This document shows, piece after piece, positions 17,533 to 28,050 of a DNA stretch of 64,000 bases. Under the pieces are notes generated by a model, which saw nothing but the letters and a program-made list of their open reading frames with translations, made no database searches and was not told the origin of the DNA. Position 1 is the first letter of the stretch. Each line of letters opens with the position of its first letter. Source of the DNA: Xanthomonas hortorum pv. cynarae (GTDB lineage: Bacteria > Pseudomonadota > Gammaproteobacteria > Xanthomonadales > Xanthomonadaceae); NCBI RefSeq assembly GCF_002939985.1, contig NZ_MDFM01000029.1, positions 1 to 64,000 of the forward strand, in the 5' to 3' direction. The position numbers and the translations under genes are program-made.

Positions 17533-18171
17533 ATGACCGCTCTCACCGAACGTTACGCCCTGGCTGTGGATTACGCGCGCATCGCCCATGCCGGGCAGCT
17601 GCGCAAGGGCACGCAAATTCCGTATCTGAGCCATTTGCTGGGCGTGTCCACGCTGGTGCTGGAATGCGGCGGCGATGAGGAGCAGGCCATTGCCGGGCTG
17701 TTGCACGACGTGGTGGAAGACTGCGGCGGCGGCCATGAGGCCTCGATCCGCGCGCAGTTCGGCGATACCGTGGCCGATATCGTGATGGCGTGTACCGACG
17801 CCACTGCCGAAGACAAGGCCGAGGTGGACAACACCGAGCGCGCACGCAAACGCGACTGGCGCGAGCGCAAGTCGGCCTACCTGGACCACTTGCGCAAGAC
17901 GCCGGAGCGCGCGCTATTGGTATCGGGCTGCGACAAGCTCTATAACGCGCGCACCATCGTGCAGGACCTGGAAAACCCCGCCGTGGGGCAGGACATCTTC
18001 AACGTGTTTACTGCCGGGCGCGAGGGCACGCTTTGGTACTACGGCGAGCTGGAAGCCATCTTCCGTACGCGCGATGCCGCCACTGCGCGGTTGTTCAGTG
18101 GCGTGGTGACGCGCATGCAGGCGTTGGCCGATACCGGCGAGCAGCCGGTGCCGGCGCATGCGTTGGGGTGA
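17533..18171 (+). CDS. HD-domain phosphohydrolase, (p)ppGpp-hydrolase-like
   Basis: A 212-residue HD protein resembling the hydrolase half of RelA/SpoT or small alarmone hydrolases: AHAGQLRKGTQIPYLSHLLGVS near the start, LLHDVVEDCGG (HD and ED), and VSGCDKLYNARTIVQDL. No synthetase, TGS or ACT domain is present. Hydrolysis of ppGpp or a related nucleotide is inferred from the fold only. A single gene, upstream of the first palindromic repeat cluster. Confidence 0.85.
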   Translation: MTALTERYALAVDYARIAHAGQLRKGTQIPYLSHLLGVSTLVLECGGDEEQAIAGLLHDVVEDCGGGHEASIRAQFGDTVADIVMACTDATAEDKAEVDNTERARKRDWRERKSAYLDHLRKTPERALLVSGCDKLYNARTIVQDLENPAVGQDIFNVFTAGREGTLWYYGELEAIFRTRDAATARLFSGVVTRMQALADTGEQPVPAHALG

Positions 18172-18183
18172 TCGCATTGTAGA

Positions 18184-18260
18184 GCGGCTGATTTGCGGGT
18201 TTGCTGCAGGGCCCTTGCCCGCCCGCCGTCGCGGGACACGCCGCAAGTACGTCCTTGTAG
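18184..18260. repeat. Palindromic element, copy A (left half only)
   Basis: This 77-bp block matches the left part of copy B at 18281 with about five differences (GCGGCTGATYTGCGGG... to CAAGTACGTCCWTGTAG). The returning arm of the hairpin is missing, so it is a truncated copy. Confidence 0.85.
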
Positions 18261-18280
18261 TGTCATCGGCACGTTGGTTC

Positions 18281-18422
18281 GCGGCTGATCTGCGGGTTTG
18301 TTGCAGGGCCCTTGCCCGCCCACCATCGCGGGACACGCCGCAAGTACGTCCATGTAGGCTCTTACGCGGCATCCATGCCGCGTAAGGTCCCGCGACGGTG
18401 GGCGGGCAAGGACCAGTCGAGA
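18281..18422. repeat. Palindromic element, copy B (type I, + orientation)
   Basis: The outer 25-bp stem (18309-18333 against 18389-18413) pairs with two mismatches. A conserved asymmetric segment (ACACGCCGCAAGTACGTCC) is followed by a perfect 12-bp inner stem CTTACGCGGCAT/ATGCCGCGTAAG (18361-18386, 2-base loop). Copy E at 59631-59771 is its near-exact reverse complement. Confidence 0.9.
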
Positions 18423-18560
18423 TGGTCGGTGTGTATGGTTAAAAGCAATGCATGGCGTGCTTCTGACTCGATAGCTCATCTGTAGTTCTGCTACCCGCAC
18501 CAGCAAGCCGCAACTCGCGAGACCACCAGCTTTTACTCAGCTACCGACCAACTTTCTGGT

Positions 18561-18663
18561 GCGGTGTCCTCGCCGATTGCGGGACCGTGTGGCGGCATGG
18601 ATGCCGCCACCGAGCCTACATGGACGTACTTGCGGCGTGTCCCGCGAGCGGCGAGGGCACCGC
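18561..18663. repeat. Palindromic element, copy C (type II, - orientation)
   Basis: Same architecture as copy B but inverted and with different stem sequences: the outer arms start GCGGTGTCCTCGCCG and end CGGCGAGGGCACCGC, and the inner stem is TGGCGGCAT/ATGCCGCCA. The asymmetric core is the same on the opposite strand. Confidence 0.88.
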
Positions 18664-18792
18664 GCACTCGACCGACCAGGCTGTTGACTGTTGACCTAAA
18701 GCACTCGACTGCACCTAAACGATGCGACGACGACATCGGCTGCATGCGCGCCGCGCTAGGCTAGTGCGTTGTCGAACGTCGGTCTGGTAGTC

Positions 18793-21369
18793 ATGTCCAA
18801 CGCAATCTCGTCGTCCTCTGGCCTGGTGCGTGTGCGCGGTGCGCGCGAGCACAACCTCAAGAACGTGGACGTGGACATCCCGCGCGATGCGCTGGTGGTG
18901 TTCACCGGAGTGTCCGGCTCGGGCAAGTCGTCGCTGGCGTTCGGCACCATTTTTGCCGAGGCGCAACGCCGCTATCTGGATTCGATTTCGCCATATGCGC
19001 GGCGCCTGATCGACCAGGTCGGCGTGCCGGAAGTGGATTCCATCGAAGGCCTGCCGCCGGCAGTGGCCTTGCAGCAGGCGCGCGGCGCACCGAGTGCGCG
19101 CTCGTCGGTGGGCAGCGTCACCACCATCTCCAATTCCTTACGCATGCTGTATTCGCGTGCGGGCACGTATCCGCCAGGGCAGGAGATCATTTATGCCGAT
19201 GGTTTTTCGCCGAACACGCCGGCCGGTGCGTGCCCCACCTGTCACGGGTTGGGGCGCATCTACGATGCCACCGAAGCGACCATGGTGCTGGATCGCACAC
19301 TGAGCATCCGCGACCGTGCGGTGGCCGCGTGGCCTGGCGCCTGGCACGGGCAGAACCAGCGCGACATCCTCACCACGCTGGGCCACGACGTCGACGTGCC
19401 GTGGCACACGCTGCCGAAGAAAACCCGCGACTGGATTCTCTACACCGACGAACAGCCGGTGGTGCCGGTGTATGCCGGCTACAGCCTGGACGAGGTCAAG
19501 CGCGCGCTGCGCCGCAAGGAAGAACCCAGTTACATGGGCACCTTCACCAGTGCGCGGCGTTATGTGCTGCACACCTTTGCCACCACCCAAAGCGCGCAGA
19601 TGAAAAAGCGCGTGGCGCAGTATCTGATCAGCACCCAGTGCCCGCAGTGCGATGGCAAGCGGCTACGGCGCGAGGCGTTGTCGGTGACCTTTGCCGGGCT
19701 GGATATCGGCGAGCTGTCGCGCAGGCCACTGGATGACGTGGCCGAGTTGCTGCGCCCGGCTGCGGAGGGCAATGCTGGCAAGCGCAAGCGCAATAACGCG
19801 CGCACGCAGGCCGACACGCATCCCGAGCAAGCGATCGCCGCGCAACGCATCGCTGCCGATCTACGCGCGCGGATCGAGGTAGTGCAGGCACTGGGCCTGG
19901 GCTATCTCAGCCTGGAGCGCAGCACGCCCACGCTGTCGCCGGGCGAGCTGCAACGGCTGCGGCTGGCCACGCAGATCCGCTCGCAATTGTTCGGCGTGGT
20001 GTATGTCATGGACGAACCCTCGGCCGGCCTGCATCCGGCCGATGCGCAGGCATTGCTGGGCGCGCTGGATCAGCTCAAGGCTGCGGGTAATTCGGTGTTC
20101 GTGGTGGAACACGAGGTGGACGTGATCCGCCATGCGGACTGGATCGTGGACGTGGGCCCTGCGGCTGGCGTGCATGGCGGGCAGGTGCTCTACAGCGGCC
20201 CGCCTGCAGGATTGGAACAGGTGCACGCCTCATCCACGCGGCGCTATCTGTTCGGCACGCCGCCGCAGGTGCACAGCCATGCGCGCGATGCCACCGGGTG
20301 GCTGCAGCTGCGCGGCATCACCCGCAACAATGTGCGGGAGTTGGATGTCGACTTGCCGCTGGGCGTGTTCACCACCGTTACCGGCGTGTCCGGCTCGGGC
20401 AAGTCGTCGTTGGTGAGCCAGGCGCTGGTGGAATTGCTGGCCGCCCATCTTGGGCAAACGCAGGCAGAGGAAGACGAGGCGCTGGATCCGCTGGAGCGTG
20501 GCACGCAGGTGCCGCTGGGTGGCGCGATCGTCGGTGGGCTCGATCAGGTGCGCCGGCTGGTGCGCGTGGACCAGAAACCGATCGGCCGCACACCGCGTTC
20601 GAATCTGGCCACCTATACCGGCCTGTTCGATCCGGTACGCAAGCTATTCGCCGCCACCCCGGCCGCGCGTCGCCGACGTTACGACCCGGGGCAGTTTTCG
20701 TTCAATGTCGCCAAGGGCCGCTGCGCCACCTGCGAAGGCGAAGGCTCGGTGCACGTGGAATTGCTGTTCATGCCCAGCGTCTACGCACCGTGCCCAACCT
20801 GCCATGGCGCGCGCTACAACGCCAAGACCCTGGAGATCGAACTGCGTGGCCACAGCATCGCGCAGGTGTTGGAAATGACGGTGGACCAAGCCGCCACATT
20901 CTTTGCCGAAGACGCCAGCGTGCTGCGTCCGTTGCAGGTGTTGCGCGAAGTAGGGCTGGGCTATCTGCGGCTCGGCCAGCCGGCCACCGAACTCTCCGGT
21001 GGCGAGGCGCAGCGCATCAAGCTGGCCACCGAACTGCAACGCGCGCAGCGGCGCGACACCGTCTATGTGCTGGACGAGCCGACAACCGGCCTGCATCCGG
21101 CCGACGTGGATACCTTGATGCGCCAGCTGCAAGGCCTGGTGGCGGCGGGCAATACGGTGATCGTGGTCGAACACGATATGCGCGTGGCCGCCAGCAGCGA
21201 CTGGGTGCTGGACATGGGGCCGGGCGCCGGTGGTGCGGGCGGCCATGTTGTGGTGGCGGGTACACCTGATGTGGTTGCACGGCATCGCGGCAGCCTGACT
21301 GCTCCCTTTCTCGGGGCGCTGATCTGTTTGATGATAGATGTCGCAGTTGGACGACAACGCGCCGTCTAA
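18793..21369 (+). CDS. UvrA2-like excinuclease ATPase
   Basis: An 858-residue tandem ABC ATPase of the UvrA family. Two Walker A sites ([28 protein letters not shown]), two signatures ([24 protein letters not shown]) and two Walker B sites ([30 protein letters not shown]) are intact. Zinc-binding CxxC pairs are present in both halves. It is shorter than UvrA1 (~940-1000): after [25 protein letters not shown] the chain goes directly to [16 protein letters not shown], skipping the domain that contacts UvrB. UvrA2 proteins are linked to tolerance of DNA-binding drugs; the exact role here is inferred. The ATG at 18793 is preferred over one at 18769. Confidence 0.92.
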   Translation: MSNAISSSSGLVRVRGAREHNLKNVDVDIPRDALVVFTGVSGSGKSSLAFGTIFAEAQRRYLDSISPYARRLIDQVGVPEVDSIEGLPPAVALQQARGAPSARSSVGSVTTISNSLRMLYSRAGTYPPGQEIIYADGFSPNTPAGACPTCHGLGRIYDATEATMVLDRTLSIRDRAVAAWPGAWHGQNQRDILTTLGHDVDVPWHTLPKKTRDWILYTDEQPVVPVYAGYSLDEVKRALRRKEEPSYMGTFTSARRYVLHTFATTQSAQMKKRVAQYLISTQCPQCDGKRLRREALSVTFAGLDIGELSRRPLDDVAELLRPAAEGNAGKRKRNNARTQADTHPEQAIAAQRIAADLRARIEVVQALGLGYLSLERSTPTLSPGELQRLRLATQIRSQLFGVVYVMDEPSAGLHPADAQALLGALDQLKAAGNSVFVVEHEVDVIRHADWIVDVGPAAGVHGGQVLYSGPPAGLEQVHASSTRRYLFGTPPQVHSHARDATGWLQLRGITRNNVRELDVDLPLGVFTTVTGVSGSGKSSLVSQALVELLAAHLGQTQAEEDEALDPLERGTQVPLGGAIVGGLDQVRRLVRVDQKPIGRTPRSNLATYTGLFDPVRKLFAATPAARRRRYDPGQFSFNVAKGRCATCEGEGSVHVELLFMPSVYAPCPTCHGARYNAKTLEIELRGHSIAQVLEMTVDQAATFFAEDASVLRPLQVLREVGLGYLRLGQPATELSGGEAQRIKLATELQRAQRRDTVYVLDEPTTGLHPADVDTLMRQLQGLVAAGNTVIVVEHDMRVAASSDWVLDMGPGAGGAGGHVVVAGTPDVVARHRGSLTAPFLGALICLMIDVAVGRQRAV

Positions 21370-21381
21370 GTGTCAAGAAGG

Positions 21382-21442
21382 TTCGCTAGCTCGCGCAGAG
21401 TTTCGCATGTGCATTTCCGCACCGAAATAATCGAACTAAGGT
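21382..21442 (+). promoter_or_regulatory. Perfect PIP box and -10 hexamer for xopAM
   Basis: TTCGC (21382-21386), 15 bases, TTCGC (21402-21406), then TAAGGT (21437-21442, YANNNT) after 30 bases: a full HrpX-type promoter, starting only 13 bases after the uvrA2 stop codon. Confidence 0.92.
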
Positions 21443-21900
21443 AATCGGGACTAACCCAAGCTGGGTGTCTAGGGTTCTTAGGACACTATGTGCTCGCGCG
21501 ATGTGCCAACTCTTCTGGGAGGGAGACGGGCATGTGCTTGATTGTGGAAGATGCAACGGTACCGGCGTCGGTCTGTATTGATCACGATGCTTATGTTTCG
21601 GCCAGCAGTGCGCGTGCAAACACCGCGCGCGATGGTCTAGATGGACCGCGCTGCGTGACTGTGCGCTCGGCTTGCGCAGCTGGGGACGTAAGCACTGCTT
21701 CGCCTCAGCGGTCGGATGCCTTGTGCATCTCCGGTATCGCAGCGGTTCGAATGCATTTCCAGCCAGCGATCGGACCCATGCATTTTCTGGCGTCGTGGAT
21801 TCGCACGCCTGCTGCATAGCCGCGCGTGGGCGTTGCAGAGAATGCGAGATCGTCGTCAGTAGATGCCGATGTCTAGTATCCATATCTTTGGGCTATTCAA
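21443..21900 (+). other. Long leader between PIP promoter and xopAM
   Basis: About 450 nt separate the predicted transcription start from the xopAM ATG. I see no convincing gene: an open frame at 21490-21819 (109 codons) is Ser/Ala-rich, without features of a type III chaperone. The stretch is lower in GC than its neighbours. It may be a regulatory untranslated leader or the remains of a lost gene. Confidence 0.5.
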
Positions 21901-24900
21901 ATGACCTTACCGGATTCGATCACACGTTCGAGTCAGTCGCGACAAACGCCAACGCTGGAGCCTGCAGAACCAGCGACGGCTTCACCGCAGAGTAGGCCTG
22001 CACCCGAGACTGCGGCCGACATCCTGGGCGCCTTGCCTGCACGGGCGGGGCGCAGGGCATCCAGTAAGACCGCCAATGCTGCGCTCCACGTGCAGAACGT
22101 TTCATCGCATGGTGGACGGCGGGCTCGCATGCACCTCGAGGGCGCGGCTGCCGCAGACGGCGATGTCACGAGCTTGATGGAGGCGTGTCTGGCGCGTCGG
22201 CCCGTCGTTCACAGCGAATCCAGTCTGGGTGGCGGTGGACGTCTGTTGCGCTACATGCCGGATCGTGACGACTCGCGCATGCCACGCAACGAGGCGTTCT
22301 TCACCACCATCCCCGGCTTGCTGATCGCAGCTCTTACCGTGCATCCGGCGGTCGAGCGCCGCACCGGTACTACGCCGACGGCCGACCAGGTCGCCAGTCA
22401 GCTGGCCGATCCGCCGATCGGCCAGCTGACCGGCATCTGGCAGGCTGCCGACGGGCAATGTTTCGCCCTGCGTGCCAACCAACTGCATCGTGTCGAGGCG
22501 TCCGGGCACTGGGCAGCCGTACCGCTGCCACCGGCATGTGATGCGATTGCTCATCTCTGCATGCTTGGCCGGCAGGCCGATGGCGGTGTGTACGTCCGTG
22601 CAGGCGAGCTGTGCTGGCGTGCCGGCAACGAGCAGATGTCCATCGCGGTGGGCCCGACGCCCGAAGGCGCCTTGCTGCGGTTCGATGCGGACGGCAGGCC
22701 ATGCATGCTCCATGCTGGTGTACTGCGCCGCTGCGATGACGATCAGCCCGGCCGGGTCGTGGAACTGACGCGTCCGGTAGCTGGCGGCCCGGCCTTCGAG
22801 TCGACACCTGCGATGCCTGTGGATGTGTTGCCACTGGCGCATGCCGCTGCCTTGGTGCTTGATGACAAGGGACGTGTGTATGAAGCCGACATGCGCGGGA
22901 GCGGGCCAATTGTCGCGCGACGATTGACGTTGCCTCGCCCGATGGGCAGCGAGCAGGGCTGGGCGGTGACCTCCATGGGGTTGTCGACCGATCACAGCGT
23001 GCATCTTCTGCTCGAACACAGCGACGGCAGGCGCATCTCGCTGCAGCGGCCGGCAGGGCAAGCGCAGTTCCAGCCGGCGTTCATGCTGGATCGTCCGTTG
23101 TTGCTCATGCGCAGCGAGGGGCTGCAGATGCCTGCGGATGAGGCGATGCAGTCGCGGGTGGTGCTTGATGGGCACGCGCAACTGGGACATCTGGACGGCG
23201 TACTGCATTACTCGCCTTCTCCGAACCAGCCATGGGAGCGGCTGACGCTTCCCGGCGGCGCGCCGTTGACCGGCGTTGTCTCCCTGCATAGCGGTCCGCG
23301 CGGTTTTGTCGATCGTCGTCCGGTGTTCGCACTGCTGGCCGCACCGTCCCGATTGGTCGAGCTCAAGCTTCCCGGGCGCACCACCTGGCTGGCTGCTCAT
23401 GCGGCGCCCAGCACACCCTCGGGTGGGCCGCTCGCCGTGGTGCCGGACGTGGTGGAGGTGCGTTGCCTGCCGATCGCCCGCTTCGATGAAGACATCGCGC
23501 AGGCGGCGGTGCATGCAGACCGCAGCGCTGTGGTGATGGCCGCCTCGGGGCGATTGATCAAGGTCGATGCGGATCGAAACAGCGGGGACGTGCCCGCGCT
23601 GGAAGGCGTTGTCGCGATCGCGGTGGGATTGGATGATGCCTTGTACGCCTTGAGCCAACCCGGCGATGGATCTGCACACGTGCACCGTCTTTCGCACGAC
23701 CATGACCGGTGGGAGGCTTTTCCGGTTACGTTGCCGCAGACCTCTCCACTCCCGAGTGCGCTGCGAACCACGCGTACCGGACAGCTGCAGTTACGGCTCG
23801 GCGCGCAGTGGCACACGGTGCTGCCAGCGATGACCGGTCCCGACCGGGCCCGCTTGCCTGCACGCGTGGCTGCGCATGCGTCGCCTGATGACGTGGCCGT
23901 TTCCGGCACCCAGTCCGGCTCCAATGCACGGGTCAATCGGCAGCAGGCAAGCCGTCTCAGGACACCGGACCACGATGCGGCGGTCAGCACCACGTTGCTG
24001 GGGACCACCTCCACCGATCCACTGAGCCTGCGCTCGAATGCACGGGTGCTCGCACAGAGCGGCCGCGCGCAGGCCGCTGCGCTCGTAAAGGTGCTCACGG
24101 ACGTTGCCGGTGGCACTGCGCGTGCCGTGGCCGGGTGGACTGGCGTTGGATACGCCCCCACCACGCAGCAACGGCGGCTCGCCCGTTTCCGTTCCGAGGC
24201 AGAGCAGGTCCTGTCTTTGGCGCTTGAGATGTTCGACACCTTGCCGGTACTGGCAGAGGCGCGTATTGCCGGTGCCGCAGGTCCGCACCAGCCTGCCGCG
24301 CTGTCGCAGAGCCAGCACGAACGACTTACGACGCTGCGTAAAACAACCTTGGCTGGCTTGCTGCGCGATCTGCGCAAGATCGGGTTCCGTGAGGGCGTTC
24401 TGGCTGCCGATTTCTCCATGGCGGATGGCGGGTGCACCCAGCGCGCGAGTTCGACCGCAAGTTATCGCGCCGCCGAGCTTTGGCGGCGGGCGCGTTCGGC
24501 CGTGATGCGCACGACGGTACAGAACAGCGATGACATGTTGCCGCACTTGGATCGTTGCATCGCTGCGCTGGCCGGCGGTGCGTCGCTGCATCCGCAGGCG
24601 TTGACCGCTATGGAGCATGCACAACTGGCCGAATTGCGCGAGGTCAGTCATCGGCTCAAGGCTGCCGGGGTCAGATTGCCGATCCGAAATGGTCGCGCCA
24701 CCGATGCGTCGAGTGATCCGCATGCCCTGCGCAGTGCATGCCTGCTCGCAAGTCTGATGGAGTACAACGCGTTGCTGGATGTCGATGATGCGGCGGCGCT
24801 GGAGGCGGCCGACGCAAGGCAGCGGCAATCCGGGCTGCGAGCCCTGGCGAAGCTGGGTCTGTCGTCATGGCGTGAATTGGAGGCCTTCGACGACGTGGTG

Positions 24901-27900
24901 ACCACCTTCCGCGAGGAAGTCGCCACCCCGGGGAGCGCGCGTCAGCTGCAATTGCTCAAGAGCATCGGCCTGTCGCCAGGCGCGGCCCCGGACGAAATGG
25001 CTGCGCGCATGATCGATGTGTTGCAGGACCTGTTCAATCGCAGCACGTTCTTCACAAGCAGAGTGCGCTCTGCCGAGCTGCGCGGCTCGCTCGGTTCTAC
25101 GCAATGGATGGATCTCAATCCGGTCAGCGTCGGCATGGGCGGCGAAGCCATCCACGCGCTGGGTGTCGAACGCATCGGCGACTCGAAGGACGGCGATGCG
25201 GGACTGGTTGCCTTCTTCGTTCGGCATGCCAAAGCGACCGCGTCAGGGACGGCAGGCATACGCATTGATCTGCGGCCAGGCCCAGGAACCGGCGCACATG
25301 TCTACGATGCGGATCCTGCACGGACCTTGTCGGCGACGTGGGGCGGGGCGGCAAATCTCAGCGCAGGCGGTACCTACCAACATGGCGTGGGCGCAGCCGT
25401 CATCCTCTCGCCATCGACGATTCCTGAGTTCGCCAGGCTGTTGTTTGATCGTCATGATGACGACACCACCAAGCTATTGCGTGCAGGCGTGAACGAGGGG
25501 GCGATCGGGCTGGATCTGTTCGAAACCAATGCCAATGGATCGCTCAACGTCAACCTGACCTTACAGCCGCTCGCGGTGCGGCATTCTTACGGTCCAAGAC
25601 AGCCCGTCGCACCCAACGCCGCGCCAGACGCAGCCGGCACCGACAACCCGCGTAGCGCAGTCTCGGCCTCCTTGCCGTTCAGCATGACGGCGCAGGCCGG
25701 TGTGCAATGGAGCCAGATGGAGCTGCATCTGGACCATGCGTGGCAAGAGATCATCGGACTCGAGTTCCAGGGCCGCGTCGGCCTCACTGCCGAGGTCAGC
25801 AGCGGCATCAATCTCTCGGGCGCATTGACGTCGGTGCTTGGCCGAAATTTCGCACGGCTGGTCAACGCGGTTACCGGTGCCGGCAATCTGCAGTTGGCCG
25901 GTGTTCGAGTGGCCTCCAGCGACGTGCAACTGCCGACCGATGCGCCATTGGACGATACGCGCACCGGTCCTTTGCTGGGGACCGCCAGCTACAAGCGCAC
26001 GCTTGACACGCAAGCCGCCCAGCCGATTAGCCCGCAGGCATGGGACGCGATGCGCAAACGGCTCGAAGAGATCATCCCGGAGAGCATGGCCGAACTTGAT
26101 GGAATGCGATATCCGGCGACACCTGGCGAGCGACGGGACGTACTGCTGAAAGCAATCGAACGTATTCAGGGGGCGCAGGCGCGTGCGATCGAAGCTGGCG
26201 CCTTGCTGGAGGGTCCGGCGCTGGCACAACAACGTGCGTGCGCCGAACAAGCCACCCTTGCCGAGGCGTCCTCGCTATGGAAGGGCGGCTCGCCCTCCGA
26301 GCGCGCGGCCATGGTCGACCTGCTGCACCAGTTGCGGCAAGAGGACGCTGCCGCCATCCAGCAGCGTGCGCGCATCATTCCTGGCGCACGTGTGGAGATC
26401 AACATGTTCGGGCGCGAATCGCTCGACGCGGTGGTCAGCCATGCCATTGGTCATTACGCGCTTGGCGAGAAGATGCGCGACGTTGCGGAGCTGCGTCGCA
26501 AGATTCCCGGGCTGGGCGAGGTATTGCAGAGGTTCAAGGATGTTCCCAACGTGAATCAGGTTCGCTTCGTGTTCGAAATGCGGCCACAGGCAATTGTCGC
26601 GATCAACGACGCGCTGGAGGTCAAACAGCACGCGCAGGCTGCAGCCGCACTGGGATTGCGGGAGCCCGCAGGTGCAATGGCCTGGCGTGATGCGCTCGTT
26701 GCCGCGCAGCGGTCGCCGGATCTCTACCGTCTGGCGGCTATCGCTGTGCACAATACCGACGAAAACCCGGTGACCAGTCGCGTCGGCCTGCCGCTGCTGA
26801 ATGTGGCAGCTACGGCAGTGTCGTCGCACCAGCTGTTCGAGGCAGAGATCCAGTTCCGTTATGGGCTGTACGATCGTATCGAGGGCGCCGAAGTGCTCGA
26901 GGCAGGAGTACGTGCACTGCGACAGTCACTGGACCCTTTGCAGGTGGTGGGTGTGCAGGCGCTCGGGCAACGTCAGAGGGCGAACATTCCCTCATCCGTT
27001 CCGGCCTCGCCGCGCGGCGAACGGCCCAGGCTGAAGGAAGCGCGCGACCTGGAATTCGAACGCCATCTCCAGATGGGCGTCGTGCCGGTTGGCCCACACC
27101 TGCGCGCCTTGACGCGCGACCTGACACGGTTCGAGGAGCAGACCCAGCGCACCGTGGCACAGTATCTGGCACACGACGCTTTAGCAGATGCAGTGAGTGG
27201 CGCACAGGCCAATGTAGGCGAACGCATCAATCAATTGTTGGCCAGGCTTGCACCCGCAGACGACGGCGTGACCGAGGCAGCTATCACCGGATCAGGCCTG
27301 CATCGTAGGCTCGCTTCGCTGCAGGCCTGTCGCGATGCTGTGCATCAGGCAACCGATGCGCTGGACAAGGCATACGACGACTTCCGCACCCACATGGACG
27401 CCAGTCGCGCTGAGAACAGGGACATTGCGGCGGTTCAACATGCGTTCGAATTTCTACAGCGCGCTGCCGAGTGCGATCACACGCTGGTGTCTGCAGTCGA
27501 CGTTCTCTTGCGTCGGACCGCAGAAATATATGAGGTGCAGGACCGAGAGCTCCGGGATATGGACGACAGGCTGGACGACTTGCTGCCGCGTCTCGATGGA
27601 CTGGGCCAGGCCTCTGAGCTGGAGCGCAGGGCTTTTGAAGATGCCGAACAACGCCTTGTAGAGGTCCGGAACGAAGCGCTGCAGGTATTGGACAGGCATG
27701 CTGGGGGGACGGACGCTGCAAAAGCGATTGATGCGGAGGGCAAGGCAGAGGCCATCAAGACACTTGAAGATGCGATGAAGGACGCCTTGCAGCAGATGGC
27801 TGCGACCCGTGATCGCATCGCAGAGCTCGTGTCGTTGAAAGATAGTCTTTGCGCCCGGCTGGCAGACGATATCGGGGCGTTGCGCGACATCGACGAGCAT

Positions 27901-28050
27901 ACACTTGCCGCGCGATCGGTCGTGATGCAGGCGCGTGATCTGGGCGCCGGTGCGCATGCCGCAATAGTGGCCATGCTGAAGGAATTGTCGGATGACGATG
28001 CCCCGGGCCAGGACGTCGCCGGCAGCCAGATCACGTCGGGCCAGGAGTAA
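21901..28050 (+). CDS. xopAM: Type III effector XopAM (AvrE/HopR1 family)
   Basis: A 2049-residue protein. Residues 1-110 are Ser/Pro/Thr/Ala-rich with no signal peptide, as in type III substrates. Residues ~170-650 carry repeated LTGIWQAADGQCFALRANQLHRV-like blades that fit a beta-propeller. Residues ~1070-1400 are rich in alternating hydrophobic/polar stretches (WGGAANLSAGGTYQHGVGAAVIL; GLTAEVSSGINLSG), consistent with the amphipathic strands of the AvrE-type membrane pore. The last ~300 residues are coiled-coil-like. One WxxxE motif lies at residue 990. AvrE-family effectors form water/solute channels in plant membranes and cause apoplast water-soaking. The chosen ATG is the first after an in-frame TAG at 21874. 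The family assignment is from length, architecture, PIP box and position; no adjacent chaperone gene is seen. Confidence 0.88.
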   Translation: MTLPDSITRSSQSRQTPTLEPAEPATASPQSRPAPETAADILGALPARAGRRASSKTANAALHVQNVSSHGGRRARMHLEGAAAADGDVTSLMEACLARRPVVHSESSLGGGGRLLRYMPDRDDSRMPRNEAFFTTIPGLLIAALTVHPAVERRTGTTPTADQVASQLADPPIGQLTGIWQAADGQCFALRANQLHRVEASGHWAAVPLPPACDAIAHLCMLGRQADGGVYVRAGELCWRAGNEQMSIAVGPTPEGALLRFDADGRPCMLHAGVLRRCDDDQPGRVVELTRPVAGGPAFESTPAMPVDVLPLAHAAALVLDDKGRVYEADMRGSGPIVARRLTLPRPMGSEQGWAVTSMGLSTDHSVHLLLEHSDGRRISLQRPAGQAQFQPAFMLDRPLLLMRSEGLQMPADEAMQSRVVLDGHAQLGHLDGVLHYSPSPNQPWERLTLPGGAPLTGVVSLHSGPRGFVDRRPVFALLAAPSRLVELKLPGRTTWLAAHAAPSTPSGGPLAVVPDVVEVRCLPIARFDEDIAQAAVHADRSAVVMAASGRLIKVDADRNSGDVPALEGVVAIAVGLDDALYALSQPGDGSAHVHRLSHDHDRWEAFPVTLPQTSPLPSALRTTRTGQLQLRLGAQWHTVLPAMTGPDRARLPARVAAHASPDDVAVSGTQSGSNARVNRQQASRLRTPDHDAAVSTTLLGTTSTDPLSLRSNARVLAQSGRAQAAALVKVLTDVAGGTARAVAGWTGVGYAPTTQQRRLARFRSEAEQVLSLALEMFDTLPVLAEARIAGAAGPHQPAALSQSQHERLTTLRKTTLAGLLRDLRKIGFREGVLAADFSMADGGCTQRASSTASYRAAELWRRARSAVMRTTVQNSDDMLPHLDRCIAALAGGASLHPQALTAMEHAQLAELREVSHRLKAAGVRLPIRNGRATDASSDPHALRSACLLASLMEYNALLDVDDAAALEAADARQRQSGLRALAKLGLSSWRELEAFDDVVTTFREEVATPGSARQLQLLKSIGLSPGAAPDEMAARMIDVLQDLFNRSTFFTSRVRSAELRGSLGSTQWMDLNPVSVGMGGEAIHALGVERIGDSKDGDAGLVAFFVRHAKATASGTAGIRIDLRPGPGTGAHVYDADPARTLSATWGGAANLSAGGTYQHGVGAAVILSPSTIPEFARLLFDRHDDDTTKLLRAGVNEGAIGLDLFETNANGSLNVNLTLQPLAVRHSYGPRQPVAPNAAPDAAGTDNPRSAVSASLPFSMTAQAGVQWSQMELHLDHAWQEIIGLEFQGRVGLTAEVSSGINLSGALTSVLGRNFARLVNAVTGAGNLQLAGVRVASSDVQLPTDAPLDDTRTGPLLGTASYKRTLDTQAAQPISPQAWDAMRKRLEEIIPESMAELDGMRYPATPGERRDVLLKAIERIQGAQARAIEAGALLEGPALAQQRACAEQATLAEASSLWKGGSPSERAAMVDLLHQLRQEDAAAIQQRARIIPGARVEINMFGRESLDAVVSHAIGHYALGEKMRDVAELRRKIPGLGEVLQRFKDVPNVNQVRFVFEMRPQAIVAINDALEVKQHAQAAAALGLREPAGAMAWRDALVAAQRSPDLYRLAAIAVHNTDENPVTSRVGLPLLNVAATAVSSHQLFEAEIQFRYGLYDRIEGAEVLEAGVRALRQSLDPLQVVGVQALGQRQRANIPSSVPASPRGERPRLKEARDLEFERHLQMGVVPVGPHLRALTRDLTRFEEQTQRTVAQYLAHDALADAVSGAQANVGERINQLLARLAPADDGVTEAAITGSGLHRRLASLQACRDAVHQATDALDKAYDDFRTHMDASRAENRDIAAVQHAFEFLQRAAECDHTLVSAVDVLLRRTAEIYEVQDRELRDMDDRLDDLLPRLDGLGQASELERRAFEDAEQRLVEVRNEALQVLDRHAGGTDAAKAIDAEGKAEAIKTLEDAMKDALQQMAATRDRIAELVSLKDSLCARLADDIGALRDIDEHTLAARSVVMQARDLGAGAHAAIVAMLKELSDDDAPGQDVAGSQITSGQE

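Noticed and set aside
18158-18764. Several open frames in the hairpin repeats (for example peptides with TWTYLRRVPR or YMDVLAACPA).
   Set aside because: They are by-products of the palindromic repeats, occur on both strands and are repeated at 59.3-59.8 kb; they are not genes.
21490-21819. A 109-codon frame in the xopAM leader considered as a type III chaperone.
   Set aside because: It is not acidic or leucine-rich as such chaperones are, and has no clear start signal.
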